Source of the DNA: Gloeopeniophorella convolvens
Lineage: Eukaryota > Basidiomycota > Agaricomycetes > Russulales
Direction: 5' to 3'
Length of the DNA stretch: 64,000 nt
Assembly (NCBI GenBank): GCA_022496205.1
Contig: WTXD01000019.1
Location: forward strand, 420,863 to 484,862
The position numbers and the translations under genes are program-made. Shown here piece by piece: positions 35,627 to 47,206 of the stretch. Below the pieces are notes generated by a model, which was not told where the DNA came from, made no database searches, and saw only the letters and a program-made list of their open reading frames with translations. Position 1 is the stretch's first letter; every line of letters begins with the position of its first letter.

Positions 35627-37132
35627 ATGCCAACTGAGTACGAACTCGAGCGACTCGCAAACATCGAGAGAAATCGAAAATTGCTTGAAGGGCTGAAACT
35701 AAGGAACGAAGGTTCTGCTACAGGTCGAGCAATAGCTACCGCACAGCCCAAGCGTGCCCCAAAGCAGCGCGCCCGTGCCCCTTCCAAGAAGCGGGTCAGA
35801 TTAGCCTCTGATGAGACCGACGAAGGCATCCCTGCTTCAAAGGCTGCTCGCGTGGATGCTCCGCAAACCGGCCTGCGCCGCAGTTCACGGAACGTAGGAA
35901 AGGTCCCGAACTACGCGACTGAGTCCCAAGACAGGGCACCTCGTTTAGTCGTGAGCAAAGTTGGCCGAGACCATGATAGGGATCCAAATCGGCCGTCCGG
36001 AAAGCGCACTCATGACCCGTACGTGCTGCACCGCTCTTTTTACTATTTATACCGACCTAAGCGCACAGGAAGACGTTTGGACACATCCCTGGGATTCCAG
36101 TAGGAACCTGGTGGGAAACCCGGTATGTGCACTCGGACTCCGGTCGTATTTCTCAATGACACTGTAGAGCAGGGAGGATTGTAGCAATGACGCGATTCAT
36201 GCGTATGTCCCGCACCTTCCACCATCCAGCCGTGACCAACTGACACAAGTGATTAGCCCATGGGTAGCGGGAATCTCGGGATCGACGGAGGGTGCATACT
36301 CTGTGGCACTGTCGGGTGGCTACGAGGATGATGTCGATTTGGGTGACTATTTGTAAGTGCCTGCCGCCACTCACAAGTCCCAGTCTGACTGTCCTCCAGC
36401 ACATTCACCGGTTCCGGTAAGTGCCTGGGCCCCACTGCTTCGTTATTAGAGAAGTTTAGAATGAGTGCTGTAGGTGGACGAGCCTTGCGAGGAACAAAGG
36501 CAAACCCCAAAAATGTAGGTCCCCGCCGGGTTCGTAAGTTAATCAAGTAAACGTTGCCTTTCAGCTGCGAACGGCACCCCAGAGCTCAGATCAAAGCTTT
36601 GAACACTCGTTCAACAAGGCTTTGAAGGTGAGCCTTCTGAATCCCTGCATGCCACGAGATTCGATTCTTCCTCAGATTTCATCCGAGACAAAGAAGCCCG
36701 TTCGAGTAATCCGTGGTTATAAGCTCCATTCGCCCTATGCTCCTGTTGAAGGGTAAGTAGGTGACTGTCGTCGTTCGTATATGCTCATGGACCATCAAAC
36801 CTGCATACAGTTATAGATATGATGGCATATATACTGTCGAGAGGGTGAGAGTGTTGCTCTGATTGATACAACAACATATAACTGTACATCTGCAGGCATG
36901 GATGGAGGGAGGCCTCAACCCGGGTGGGTTTTTAGTTTGCAAATTTGCGTTCCAGGTGAGCTTGTCATAAACATACATTCATAGTTCTGTGACTGAACTC
37001 TTCTTCTAGCGCATCTCGGGGCAGCCTCCATTGCAAGAAACTGGTAAAGCTGAGGGGGATAGTGAACTCGAAGATGATGCCGGTGCCCAGGATACAGCCG
37101 ACTCGGAGACAGGTGATGAGGAATCTGCTTAA
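35627..37132 (+). CDS. Free-standing SRA-YDG domain protein
   Basis: SRA domains recognise methylated or hydroxymethylated cytosine in DNA. The start at 35627 is MPTEYELERLANIERNRKLL. A basic N-terminal region of about 130 residues (PKQRARAPSKKRVR; RRSSRNVGKVPNYAT) precedes the SRA domain, which is split over eight or more small exons: KTFGHIPGIPVGTWWETR, SNDAIHA, PWVAGISGSTEGAYSVALSG, GYEDDVDLGDYFTFTGSG, GGRALRGTK, NKALK, KKPVRVIRGYKLHSPYAPVE, GYRYDGIYTVERAW and GGFLVCKFAFQR. The acidic C-terminus ends DSETGDEESA at 37132. No PHD, RING or SET domain is encoded, unlike animal UHRF1 or plant SUVH proteins; free-standing SRA proteins are known in basidiomycetes. It lies directly downstream of RPD3, same strand. 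Confidence 0.9.
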
Positions 37133-37940
37133 CATAGACTGACATGTGATACCTGGTAACCGGAGTGGTCACTGACACACTCACCTCTCCATATTCATCT
37201 TTCCAACATTCTCTTGTGTATCTTACTGCTGTGTATTGAACATGCTATCTTGCTTTTGCTCTGTATATATGCAGTGACCCATATAATGGATTTTTGACCG
37301 AGTCTGCCCAGCTACTTGCAATGGGGCTGTATTTTGTGACGCTCGTATATAAGAGTGCCATTAAGGGCATTGCAATGAACCAGTGTGGCTGCATCGGTCA
37401 ACTATGTACATGCGGGCTCGATATCCAAAGTCGTCGACGCCGCAAACGAACGAATCTACTGATGTTGTGGGAACAAGATAACAGCCGGCCTAGATAAGGT
37501 CGGGGAGTCGGTCGAGGTCGGTTGACGCCGCTATCATCGAGCCGAGGCCACGCCAAATGTCCGACTCTCGGAGATAGGATGATGTGTTCTGATAGAGCGT
37601 GGCAAATGTTTACGTCGCCGTCTCCGACTCCCGCGTCCCTCCTCAGTGCTTTTCACTGTATTTCGAACGGCCTCGCGGGTTGCTAACCATTCTTCTTTAC
37701 TTCCACGTCGTTACAGATATTCTGTAGTGTCGCCAAAAACTTGCTGATGCTCACGAATGATCAGCGTTGGGCCACGGCATATGATAGAGTCTGAGCGCGA
37801 CAGTTATCTGGTCAAGCCGGCGGGCCATGATGCATGATGCATGAAGCCTTTATCTACGGCGCCTGTGACTGGATGTTGGAATTCTGCGCTTCTATAAATT
37901 ATCAGGGTGTCCTTCGTACCCATGGCCAACTTCCTCGAGC
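37133..37940. other. Gene-free 808 bp interval
   Basis: This lies between the SRA gene and the purine permease. It contains an SRA 3' end, a direct repeat TGATGCA around 37828-37840, and a GGTCGG-type repeat near 37500-37525 (gtcggggagtcggtcgaggt). No coding region, tRNA or element ends recognised. It is longer than most spacers in this window and may hold nutrient-responsive sites for the permease. Confidence 0.45.
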
Positions 37941-40350
37941 ATGTCCACGAAGGAGCAGCCTCATCCAGTACCCGCTCCCTCCGTTCGTTCCGGCGAACAA
38001 ACACACTCGGAGCCTTCTCAGGGTATCCGTGCCAACGTAGAACGGTTCGGGCGGAAAATAGCGACCCGACGAGGCTGGTTTGGTACCTACGACTATGCTT
38101 GGCTTTGCACACCAACACTTCCTTTTGCTTTGCCTGGCCAGCGACGAAGACGAACCCATGTACTTCCGCCATTCTATGCCCTCGATGCAGATTTACCTCT
38201 TTTCCTGGCCATGACCACTGGCCTACAACATGCTTTGGCTATGTTAGCGGGGCTCATAACGCCGCCCATCATCTTCGCGAGTGCACTTAGCCTGGATACC
38301 GAAACCTCCGCATATATGATTTCAGCGTCACTCATTGGATGCGGTGAGCTGTACTTTGGGTGGGGTGCAAAAGCTAGTGCTGACGTACCGGGTGTAGGCA
38401 TCCTCAGTCTGGTTCAAATGTCTCGCATGAAACTCTTCAGAGGCTATTATCTAGGGACTGGGCTCATCTCCGTGGTCGGAACCAGCTTCGCCACCCTCAG
38501 TACGGCGAACTCAGTGCGTGTTGTAACGTCATCAGCAGAACAGTATTCCGATAAGGGCGAACCTTGCAGATTTTCGACGCTATGTATGCGGATGGCACGT
38601 GCCCAACTATCACCGCCTCTGATGGTACGACCTCCCGTGGTTCTTGCCCTGACGCATACGGAAAAGTGCTCGGTGCGCAACCTCCTATTAGCAATACCTT
38701 GCTGAAGCGAACCTGAATGTTATCTGCACAGGAACATCTCTGATCGCATCGTTCCTGGAGATCTTCATGTCATTCGCGCCTCCCCGGATTCTGCAGCGTA
38801 TATTTCCGCCTATAGTGACAGGTGAGCGTTCAGGTCTAGTCTCCTCGAGAGAGACCTCAGTGGGCTCGTCAGGGACGGTAATTTTGTTGATCGGTGCCTC
38901 GCTCATCGGAAGCTCGGGTATCCCGAACTGGGGCGGAGGCTCGAACGATTGCATGAGCAGACCAAGCTCTGGCTTCTTCCAGCTCTGTCCCGACATCACG
39001 GCGCCTCGTCCCCTGTTGTGAGCAGATAGCAATCTGCCTGAGAGGCCAGAGCGCTACCTAATCTTGCGTCTGTAGGTGGGGTTCACCCGAATTTATTGGC
39101 CTCGGCTTCCTTTCCTTTGTTAGTATTCTGCTCACCGAGTTGTTTGGCTCTCCGTTCCTCAAGAACGTATCCATAATCATCGGATTGGCGATCGGTTGTA
39201 TCGTCGCAGGGGCCGCAGGGTACATTGATAGCTCAAGCATCAAGACTGCACCGGCTATCACATTCCTATGGTAAATAGAGTCAGACGCGTGTCGTCTCCC
39301 GTGCTCTCCCATGGAGGCTCATCCTCCCTATACAGGGTGCACACTTTCAAGATAGGCGTATACGGGCCCGCCGTCTTGCCTATGTTGGCAGTGTATAGTA
39401 ATGCCCTCTTGGTGTACCACGACTTCTGGGTGCTGACAAATCCTCGGCAGTATCGCTTGCAATGGAGGCTATTGGTGACATCACTGCTTCTGCAGAAGTT
39501 TCTCGGGTAGAGGTTGAGGGTCAAGAGTTCGAATCAAGGATACAAGGTGGTGTGCTCGTGAGTAGTCTATCAAGACAGATGTCGATGGGTCGCAGGCATT
39601 GAGCAATGTGCCGCAGAGTGATGGTCTCGGTGGCTTTTTCTCTGCCCTCTTCACGGTAACTCCACTGTCCATATTTGCTCAGGTTCGTGTGCTATTTTCG
39701 CAGTTCAGCTCATTGGCCTCGTGCTGATCATTGAACTTTCAGAACAACGGTGTCATAGCCATAACTCGTTGCGCAAACAGAGGTGCAGGTCGCTGGTGCT
39801 GTTGCTTCTTACTCCTCTTTGGGATCCTTGGAAAGGTCTCTGGAGTCTTTTTGGCTAGTAAGTCTTCTCCGAGGATAACGATCTGAGCTAACGCGCTCTT
39901 CAAGTTCCAAACCCTGTTCTTGGCGGAGTTACGACATTCCTCTTCGCGTCAGTGGCAACGTCGGGCTTGCGCGTCCTATCCTTCGCGCGCTTTACTCGGC
40001 GTGATCGCTTCGTGCTTGCGGCTGCTCTATCTTTCGGCTTTGGCGATCTGCTCGTTCCGGATATTTTTGCTCACCTCTTTGATAACGTAAACGCAGGCAA
40101 GGGTCTCAAAGGTCTCTTGGATTCAATAACAATCATCCTCAGCACGCCGTGTAAGGATGATTCTTCGTGAGAGACCTTTATATCTGACTAGTTGACCTGT
40201 CCATTAGTCCTATCTGCCGGGATTGTGGCCGCAGTACTGAACCTCATTCTACCACAAGAGGGGCCACCTTCCGGAGAAGATGAAGATGACGAATCGTCAG
40301 TTGATGTAGAGGCGAAGGGTGTGCATATCGAAGAGCAGAAGGCTCCGTAA
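37941..40350 (+). CDS. NCS2-family purine/xanthine permease
   Basis: This is a plasma-membrane proton symporter for xanthine, uric acid or related purines, similar to UapA/UapC. The start at 37941 is MSTKEQPHPVPAPSVRSGEQ. WFGTYDYAWLCTPTLP leads to the hallmark QHALAMLAGLITPP in TM1, then TGLISVVGTSFATLSTAN. Introns at 38514-38569 and about 38692-38750 join to IFDAMYADGTCPTITA and TSLIASFLEIFMSFAPP. ILLIGASLIGSSGIPNWGGG carries the NxGG-like segment. Further TM exons include GVTTFLFASVATSGLRVLSF and AAALSFGFGDLLVPD. The C-terminus is acidic, ending VHIEEQKAP at 40350. About ten introns. Twelve to fourteen TM helices are expected. Substrate is inferred from family only. Confidence 0.9.
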
Positions 40351-40515
40351 TAATGTGCGGGCTCGCCTTCTGCGCCGCCTGTTGTATACATGTAAACAAG
40401 CCAATCCGAGCGTAAGGTACGACTAATGTTGTACAGATTGCATTGAACGAAGCATGAGAGCACGAGGCGGGGGTACCCTCAGGACTGTGGGGATAAGAAC
40501 CGACTATTTTGATAC

Positions 40516-42193
40516 TCACCGCATATCCAGTGGAGGTATCCAGTCGGGGACGTTATCCCAAGTGAATCGGGGCGCAGCAAAAGCGGCGCGGACGTTATCC
40601 GGAAGCAATGCCGTATAGTTTGCTGGCAGTAGCGAGTCGTACTGATCCAGACCTGGCTTGTATGTTGACTTCGTATTCGCAAAATCGGGCGCACCGGACT
40701 TCACTTGAGGCCTTGCAGGACCAGCGAACCCACCGGGTGGTGCGACTTGGCCAAATGCCGACTGTGGAGGGGCCGTGGGGGCACCGAACGCAGAATGATT
40801 CGCGGAGGGTTGACCAAATGCAGATGTAGCGATAGGCTGGCCAAACGCAGACGCAGAGGAGAGAGTAGAAGTAGGCTGGCCAAATGCTGATGTAGGTTGG
40901 CCGAATGCTGATGTAGGTTGGCCAAACGCTGAAGTGGCTGGTGCCGGTTGGCCAAATACAGACGACGTCGCCGCAGGTGGATTTGAGGGAGCTGCTAAAG
41001 GCTGGCCGAATACTGGATTCGGAGAGGGTTTCCCGAAGGTAGCGGGGGCGTTGTTGGCGCTGGCGAAGCTAGATGGCTGTCCAAACGCAGATCCAGTATT
41101 TGAGCCGAAAGGGTTTGGTTGCCCAAAGGCCGAGCCTGTGGCGGAGGCTTTCGGGTTGGCGAACGCGGATTGAGGCTGGTTACCGTTGCTCGAGGCGGCG
41201 AATGCAGACTGCCCGAAAACGGACCCTCCTGGATTTGCGGGCTTTGCAGCGGCGCTAGCGAACGCAGAGGGACCGCCACCGGCGAAGGCTGAAAAGCCAC
41301 TGTTTCCCGCAGACGCGCCACTATCCGAGGGAGAGAACGCAGATTTTGGCGCAGAGGGCTGCCCAAAGGCAGAAGAAGACTGGCCGAAAGCAGGGGCGCC
41401 GAAGGCGGGTGCCCCGAACGCAGACGCTGTCTGGGGCTGTCCGAACGGGCTTGAGCTCTGTGCACCGAAGGCCGAAGGCTTCCCAAAGGCAGAGGGACCC
41501 CCAGCAGAAAACGCGGTTGCTCCGGAAGGTGCATCGGTCGGCGCTTCGGTACTCAAACTATTTTTCTTCGCAGCTTCGAAGGCACCCTTTATATCGTTGC
41601 GCGCATTCGTGAATATTTGTTCGGCATTTGACACCGCATTCTGCTCGTATTGAAGCTTCCCTCCAAGAAATCTAAGGATCGTTTATAGAGGGGAAAATTA
41701 TGACGCACATATTCATTGATATTACCGTTCCGACTGGCAGTGACGGCCTTGAAGCGGAGTTCTTCAGGCGACTCGTCAAGCGGAGGCAAGAGATTCTGTT
41801 CCTGCTTTGCCGGCCCATAAGATGAAAGTGACCAGGATGGCTTGTCCGCCTTAGGATCAAAATCTTTCGCCATGGTTTCGAGACTGTTGCGCACATGTTA
41901 TGAGATGAGACTCGATGGAGGTTGGTCACCACATACCTGTATGGGATTGTCTTCGGAGTAGTGGTCGGAGTCCAAGACGTGCCTGTAAATTGTGAGCAAC
42001 GCCTAGAATACGAGGACTACGGATGACATACTACCAAATGCTGGACGTCGGTCCCCCTGACCATTCTGCGGGTGTTCGTTCCGACACTGGTTCCCAAATT
42101 TGCATGCACCCCGTAGGAAGTATTGGCAGACAGCCTGCATACATGAGATCAGGCATTGCAGCCAGCGCAGGAGACAGAGGGTATCTTTACCAT
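40516..42193 (-). CDS. NUP42: Nucleoporin NUP42-like (CCCH zinc finger plus FG repeats)
   Basis: This is a nuclear-pore protein of the cytoplasmic face, working in mRNA export with Gle1. The start is an exon of ATG alone (42191-42193), followed by an intron with donor gtaaag, then AVCQYFLRGACKFGNQCRNE plus H: a C-x7-C-x5-C-x3-H zinc finger. The next exon gives GTSWTPTTTPKTIPYSLETM, then DKPSWSLSSYGPAKQEQNLL and LDESPEELRFKAVTASRNG, a segment typical of fungal Nup42. Some 25 FG-type repeats (SAFGQP, AFGAP, VFGQP) follow. The Gle1-binding C-terminus has YDSLLPANYTALLPDNVRAA and ends DWIPPLDMR at 40516. Divergent from MLH3. Confidence 0.9.
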
Positions 42194-42422
42194 GGTATCC
42201 GTGCGTATATGGTGTCGACCCGTCAGTCGTCGGGGCTCACTGGACAGTGGCAGTTCGGTCCAGTCATGAAGGGACACGTGATGGTCGTGATGTGACTTTG
42301 TGTGATCCAATGTTACAAGATGTTACACCCACGCGCGGTTATGTGGGGTCCCCCGGGCCGTTCCGGCAGGCGTCTCAGGGCGCCTCCGAGGTTCTATTCT
42401 ATCCCCCCGCACCTCCATGTAG
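42194..42422. promoter_or_regulatory. Divergent promoter NUP42/MLH3
   Basis: Only 229 bp separate the starts. The word ACGCGC occurs near 42330, resembling the ACGCGN core of MBF sites, and a CACGTG E-box lies near 42275. Function is inferred from motif only. Confidence 0.4.
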
Positions 42423-45400
42423 ATGACCCCGTTCGAATCCCTACGGAAGCTTTCCGAACCAGTTCAGACGAGATTACGCTCTTCGCAGATTCTGACTTCA
42501 CTTCCTCAAATCGTGTCTGAGCTTATTCACAATTCCCTCGACGCCGCCGCGTCCCACATTGACATCGGGGTCGATTGTCGGGAATGGGAGTGCTGGGTCA
42601 AGGATGACGGACACGGCATCTCGAAAAGAGACTTGGTGTTCTTCTCGAAAGGCCACAACGTCGGGAGGTACAGTATGTGGCTTTTTCCCAATCATGCGTT
42701 ATCTGTTTGAGGAAACCCCTCGCGCTAGACACCTCCAAAGCCTACACAATAAGTTCGTTGGATGACGTCAACACCTTCGGTTTCCGAGGCGAAGGTAGCG
42801 CAACGATGATAGCTCCTCGACATACTGAGGCAAAATTGCGTAGCTCTCGCGTCGGCTGCTGACGTCTCATGCCTGGAAATATCATCACGCTCAACCACAT
42901 CCGGGCAAACGTGGACGGTCATTACCAAGGTGAATCGCCTCTTTCCTTCTCTGGATCGTATTAAACGACCCATAAGAGTGGGCGATGTCTTTATCATGGG
43001 CTAGCAACCCGCTGGCGGAGAGACCGCCCGGGCACTGTGGTCTATCTCCGAGACATATTCCATAATGTGCGTGCGCATCCCAGCCGTCAGCCACACTGGG
43101 AGCCTGAAGAATCCATATAGCTTCCAATTCGGCGCACCTCCCACTCTCGCCCTTCCAGAACGATGGAGATCATTTGCCGAGATGTGGAAACCCTAGCATT
43201 GGTGTTTCCTGGGGTCTCGTTTACCGTCAGTAATACGCGGGAACCCGCAGACGACGCCCCACCGATTAGTCGAGTTCTGAGCATACCAAAGGTCACTTTT
43301 CCCGCAAAACATGACTCCCCGACTTGACGAGCTTCCTAGACATCGTCCACGCTCGCTAGATTTCGTCACATCAATGGCAGGACACTCGTTGATGTAGGCT
43401 TCTTTATTCTGTTCAAATGGGTGCTGACGGTCACCCAATCAAGCAAGTGGACGAGATTTCTGCGTGTCTTGGGACACTGAAACTCGAAGGTTTTATGAGC
43501 CTGAGAGGAGCATCCACCAAGGGACGTGCCGTGTGACTGTGAATGCTTGTTAACAACTGACGGCGATCGTACTAACAGGCTCATCAGTATCTATGTGTGT
43601 TCTTCTGTCTATTTATACCTTCTATTGATGGTCAGACAGTCATCAACCGGCATCCACTTTCGTCCTCTCACTATCTGCACCGTACAATCGACTACGTTTT
43701 CTCCATCAGCAGCTTCTCCAAGCATGTGCGATGGCAGCAAGTGTCACTGGGATCACTTCTAACCAATGATCGTTAGGTGGCTGACGATGGCATTCTATCG
43801 CCTGCTGTCCAGAAACGTTAGTGACTGTCGTACTTTCGTAGAATGAAGCGACTGACTATGCAATCGTTGTTAGATGTACGGCGCTCTCCGCGCAAGGTCG
43901 ATCGAAGAGCTGTGTACGTCCTCACTCTCACAATGCCGCCAAAGGACGTCGACAACTGCTTGGAACTGGGAAAGTCTCTCGTGCATATTTCGGTGAGTCG
44001 AACCTCACAAACGCCAATGCCTGGGTTTCATTGACCGAAGTCAGGACGAAGAAGCTGTTGTTGCATTCATTGATTCGGTCATTCGCGACTTTCTGATTCG
44101 CCACAATTTCCTCCTGCGTAACGAGGGAAGCTCAATGCCTCGCAAAAAGCGGAAGCTCGATGAAAGAAACCGGGCCATAGAGTTTCCAGATCTTCGAGGT
44201 CTTACTCTGTCACCATCTCGTGCATCCAAAGCAGCACGGGAACCACTATCTAATGACAGGAGAGAGATAATTCAGCCAGACCTGCATGCCAATACTGTTT
44301 GTCTCAATCTTTCTGGAGCGGTTTGACTTGGTCGATCTTCTGCTCAGGATGACAATGCCAACGAAGATGGCGAACTTACGTGGACAGACCCTATCACGGG
44401 TGTCACATTCGTCATAGATCGACGTACAGGTCACTCTTACCCAAGTGCACAATTGCGTATCGCAGAGGGAGAAGAGGTTTGCGAACAGTCAAGTGAAGGC
44501 CACAATGAAATTCCCACATGGATTCGCGAGGCGCTCAAGGTGAGAGGACTGGTAGCAGGTTTTACACGGGGATTGACCCATGGCTTGCAAGGGAAACCGT
44601 GCGTACACCCAAAAGGAACAAGCTATACCCTCCATGCCGCAACCATCTCCAAACATACCAGTCCCAGAATATGCCACACACCCGGCAGATATCACAGGAC
44701 ACAACCATCCTTCAAATGACCTCCACCATGAGCAGAGTATTATGTTACGACTTCAGCGGAGCGATCTCGCCCGAATGGAGGTTCTCAGCCAGCTCGACAG
44801 GAAGTTCATTGTCTGTGCTATCAATGCCCTGGAAGTAGAGAAGGAAGGCCGTCATGAGATGGGAGGCCCCAATCGAATGCTCTTTCTCGTGGATCAGCAT
44901 GCTGCTTCGGAAAGGATTCGCGTAGAAGGCTTCCTGAAAACGCTATGCCTTCATTTCCTTGGCCAAAACAGCGGTGTCAGCCAAGACGTGTTCCGCATCC
45001 AACTAACCCCAGCGCGCCCCGTTCTCCTCCGCAGACGCGAGGCTGCCACGTTGGTAGCGCGAGAGGAAGTACGGAGCGGCTTGGAACGATGGGGCTTCGA
45101 CCTTCGTTGGCCTGAACTTGTCCACTACGATCAAGACGCAGACCTGGAAGTCCCTCAGCAGATTCTTGTGCACAGCATACCGCAGGTAGTCAGCGAGAAG
45201 GTATGAAGAGGCCAGAGTGTCGTCGGCATTTACTGACAGACCATGTCAGCTTCTCGCGGGGTCGGAGCTGCAAGACTTCCTGCGAGGGTGCGCCGCGGAA
45301 TCGGAAGCGGATGACGTGCCTCCGGCTTTATCGGTGGCAGAACATGAGCGAGCCGAATTTGTGGAACCTGAATCGTGGCACAAAGCGCTCCGCTGGTGCC

Positions 45401-45779
45401 CACGAGGCTTGGTTGAGCTCGTCAACTCAAGAGCATGCCGAGGTAAACCTAAACATTTGGACCAGAACGACATACTCACACAACACAGGCGCCATCATGT
45501 TCAACGACGTGCTGTCGACTGATCAGTGCAGAAGACTGGTGGACCAACTTGCGACGACCTCATTCCCATTCCAATGTGCACATGGGAGGTACGGCATCTC
45601 TCTAGATGTTCCATTTGGCTACTAAACGAAGGCAATCGACGTCGCGTCTTGGCAGGCCATCTTTAGTGTCGTTGGCAGGCACATCTGAGCGAGCGTCAGC
45701 GAAAGGTCGGCTAGGGAGGATAGACTGGGCGCGGAGTGGGTTGACGTTGGCCTCGGCCTCAGAGGTGGAGAGCGAGTAA
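42423..45779 (+). CDS. MLH3: DNA mismatch repair / meiotic crossover endonuclease Mlh3
   Basis: This MutL homologue works with Mlh1 as MutL-gamma, nicking DNA in meiotic crossovers and repair. The start is MTPFESLRKLSEPVQ at 42423. GHKL motifs: SELIHNSLDAAASHIDIG, VKDDGHGISKRDL and DVNTFGFRGE. About ten introns keep the frame; spliced exons give ALASAADVSCLEISSRS, RWRRDRPGTVVYLRDIFHN, LPIRRTSHSRPSRTMEII, VETLALVFPGVSFTV, QYLFINRHPLSSSHYLHR and YVLTLTMPPKDVDNCLE. The C-terminal domain has the metal motif DQHAASERIRVE, then SRACRGAIMFNDVL and FPFQCAHGR, with GRPSLVSL after the last intron. The stop is at 45779. The open frames look broken by eye, but every break coincides with plausible GT-AG introns, so the gene is intact. 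Confidence 0.92.
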
Positions 45780-45892
45780 CATCGATTAATTTGGAGCGCG
45801 CGAGTTGTGTGCGATGAGCCCCACAACGATGGGGGCCGCCGGAAGAAGATTCATACATGTCATAAATGGAAACGGCAGGCCCGGGAAACCCG

Positions 45893-45920
45893 TGACGTCA
45901 TTTTCCCCGCATCGATATAA
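45893..45920 (+). promoter_or_regulatory. CRE palindrome and TATA-like box upstream of the RTC3-like gene
   Basis: TGACGTCA at 45893-45900 is a perfect CRE/ATF site. A TATA-like word (GATATAAG) follows around 45914-45921, about 95 bp before the start codon at 46013. The spacing suits a stress-responsive ATF/CREB (Atf1/Sko1-type) promoter. Binding is inference. Confidence 0.5.
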
Positions 45921-46012
45921 GTCGCATCGGTGCGGCGTTTGCAGAGCGACCTACTACCTTTTACCATCGTCTCTCATCTAACGCTGCAACATCTCTCTAC
46001 TCTTCACAAATC

Positions 46013-46619
46013 ATGGGAAAGTCACTCACAAAGGTTGTCTACAAGCCCGACCCCAATGCATCCAACGTGTTCATCGTCATTGTCAACCCTGTAGAGGTGT
46101 GTGCCACCTCCCAAAAGGCAACAACATCGTTCGCTCACGATACTGTACCCTTCTAGTACAGAAAATGGAAAGAAGGAGGTGAATGATTCCGCAGTATCCC
46201 TCGTTTCCACATTACTGATCATACGCTTTCAGACAAGTAAACGCATTCACTATATTGTGCGAAAAGGAACTAATACCATTAACGGCACTCAGGACTATTC
46301 CTCTAGTTGAGGTGGTGGACGGTACGTGGTCTACGCTGCCGGACCAATGCACCGTCGTTCTGACCGTGGTCTCGATCTAGCGTTCGAGGTTTACTCGTCG
46401 AATCAAGGCCCCCAAGGCATTCTTGGTCGCTCTTCGAAACAAGAGCTTGACACGGTTTTCGGCACTCATGTCGACACCGACGTTATTCAGCACATTCTGG
46501 AGAATGGTAAAGAAGAAGCAGGCGAGGGCATCGCGTCCGGCAAGTGGGCAAGCAAGAATGATTCGAAGGGGAGTGCCTTCTTGGACAACAGGGGTGGCAA
46601 TAGGACAACCGGTATCTGA
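46013..46619 (+). CDS. SBDS N-terminal-domain protein, Rtc3-like
   Basis: This small single-domain protein resembles the N-terminal domain of SBDS/Sdo1 and yeast Rtc3 (YHR087W), linked to RNA metabolism and stress. The start is MGKSLTKVVYKPDPNASNVF at 46013, followed across introns by IVIVNPVE, YRKWKEG and TIPLVEVVDAFEVYSSNQG. Then SSKQELDTVFGTHVDTDVIQ and ILENGKEEAGEGIASGKWAS, ending DNRGGNRTTGI at 46619. Spliced length is about 125 residues, as usual for fungal homologues. Splicing is tidy. The upstream CRE site fits a stress-regulated gene. Confidence 0.88.
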
Positions 46620-46862
46620 GGTGTCGTCAGAACGCGAGAACAGGCAGAAGTTGACCGTGGAATGTATAAAGCATTGTCCGCAATGATATGTGCTTAAACT
46701 GCAGTGCCAACTGGGGGGTGTCTCATCAACTTGATGCCTGTTGTACTGCGATGACTCTTCATGTTCCTTTCGGACCCGGGGTCCCTTACGGACGGTATTC
46801 CGTGAATGTCCTAATCTGGTGGCTCGGCGATTGTGTTTCTTTGATGGGAACAGAATTCCGAT
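46620..46862. other. Spacer before the tRNA
   Basis: This stretch, about 243 bp, holds the 3' end of the RTC3-like gene and upstream sequence of the tRNA-Ser. No further gene. Confidence 0.4.
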
Positions 46863-46965
46863 GTTACCTTGCCGGAGTGGTTAACGGGATCGCCTGCTAT
46901 GGTCACATGACCTTGCATTCAGCGGTTGGGCTTTGCCCGCGAGTGTTCGAATCGCTCAGGTAACG
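46863..46965 (+). tRNA. tRNA-Ser(GCT) with a 21 nt intron
   Basis: The cloverleaf folds by hand. The acceptor stem GTTACCT (46863-46869) pairs with AGGTAAC (46958-46964), discriminator G. The D arm is CCG...CGG with the GTGGTTAA loop. The anticodon stem ATCGC pairs with GCGGT (one G-T). The loop reads CTGCTA, then the intron at 46900-46920, then A, giving anticodon GCT at 46896-46898. A long variable arm (TGGGC-TTT-GCCCG) marks a type II serine tRNA. The T arm is GAGTG-TTCGAAT-CGCTC. The intron sits at the canonical 37/38 position and contains a perfect 12 bp palindrome, GGTCACATGACC. A and B boxes are visible. Confidence 0.92.
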
Positions 46966-46970
46966 ATTAG

Positions 46971-46975
46971 TTTTT
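46971..46975 (+). terminator. RNA polymerase III terminator
   Basis: A run of five T residues follows six bases after the tRNA-Ser 3' end, the usual Pol III stop signal. Confidence 0.75.
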
Positions 46976-47206
46976 CTCAGCACTCCCGGAGTCGTCACTC
47001 GACCTGCCGCATGTGCCCTTCGCCCAGTGGTTTGCAATACGGGGTATTACTAGTACTCGGCCTTGTCTCATGCTGTGATTCTCCCGAATGGCTGGGGAGA
47101 CAAAGACAAAATGGCATAAGCTTTTCGGAACGGTTCGGTGCTACACAGTCAATCTCCCGCCGGTCTGACAGCAAGTTGCTTCAAACTGCGTATCAAGATT
47201 CGGCAC

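Noticed and set aside
40934..41653. Plus-strand frames opposite the nucleoporin FG repeats
   Set aside because: The repeated SAFGQP codons force repeated antisense words; the minus-strand protein has a zinc finger and a Gle1-binding end, the plus-strand frames have nothing.
42423..45779. MLH3 as a pseudogene
   Set aside because: The frame seems broken many times, but each break falls at a usable GT-AG intron and the spliced protein matches MutL motifs throughout, including DQHAASERIRVE and the C-terminal zinc-site motifs.
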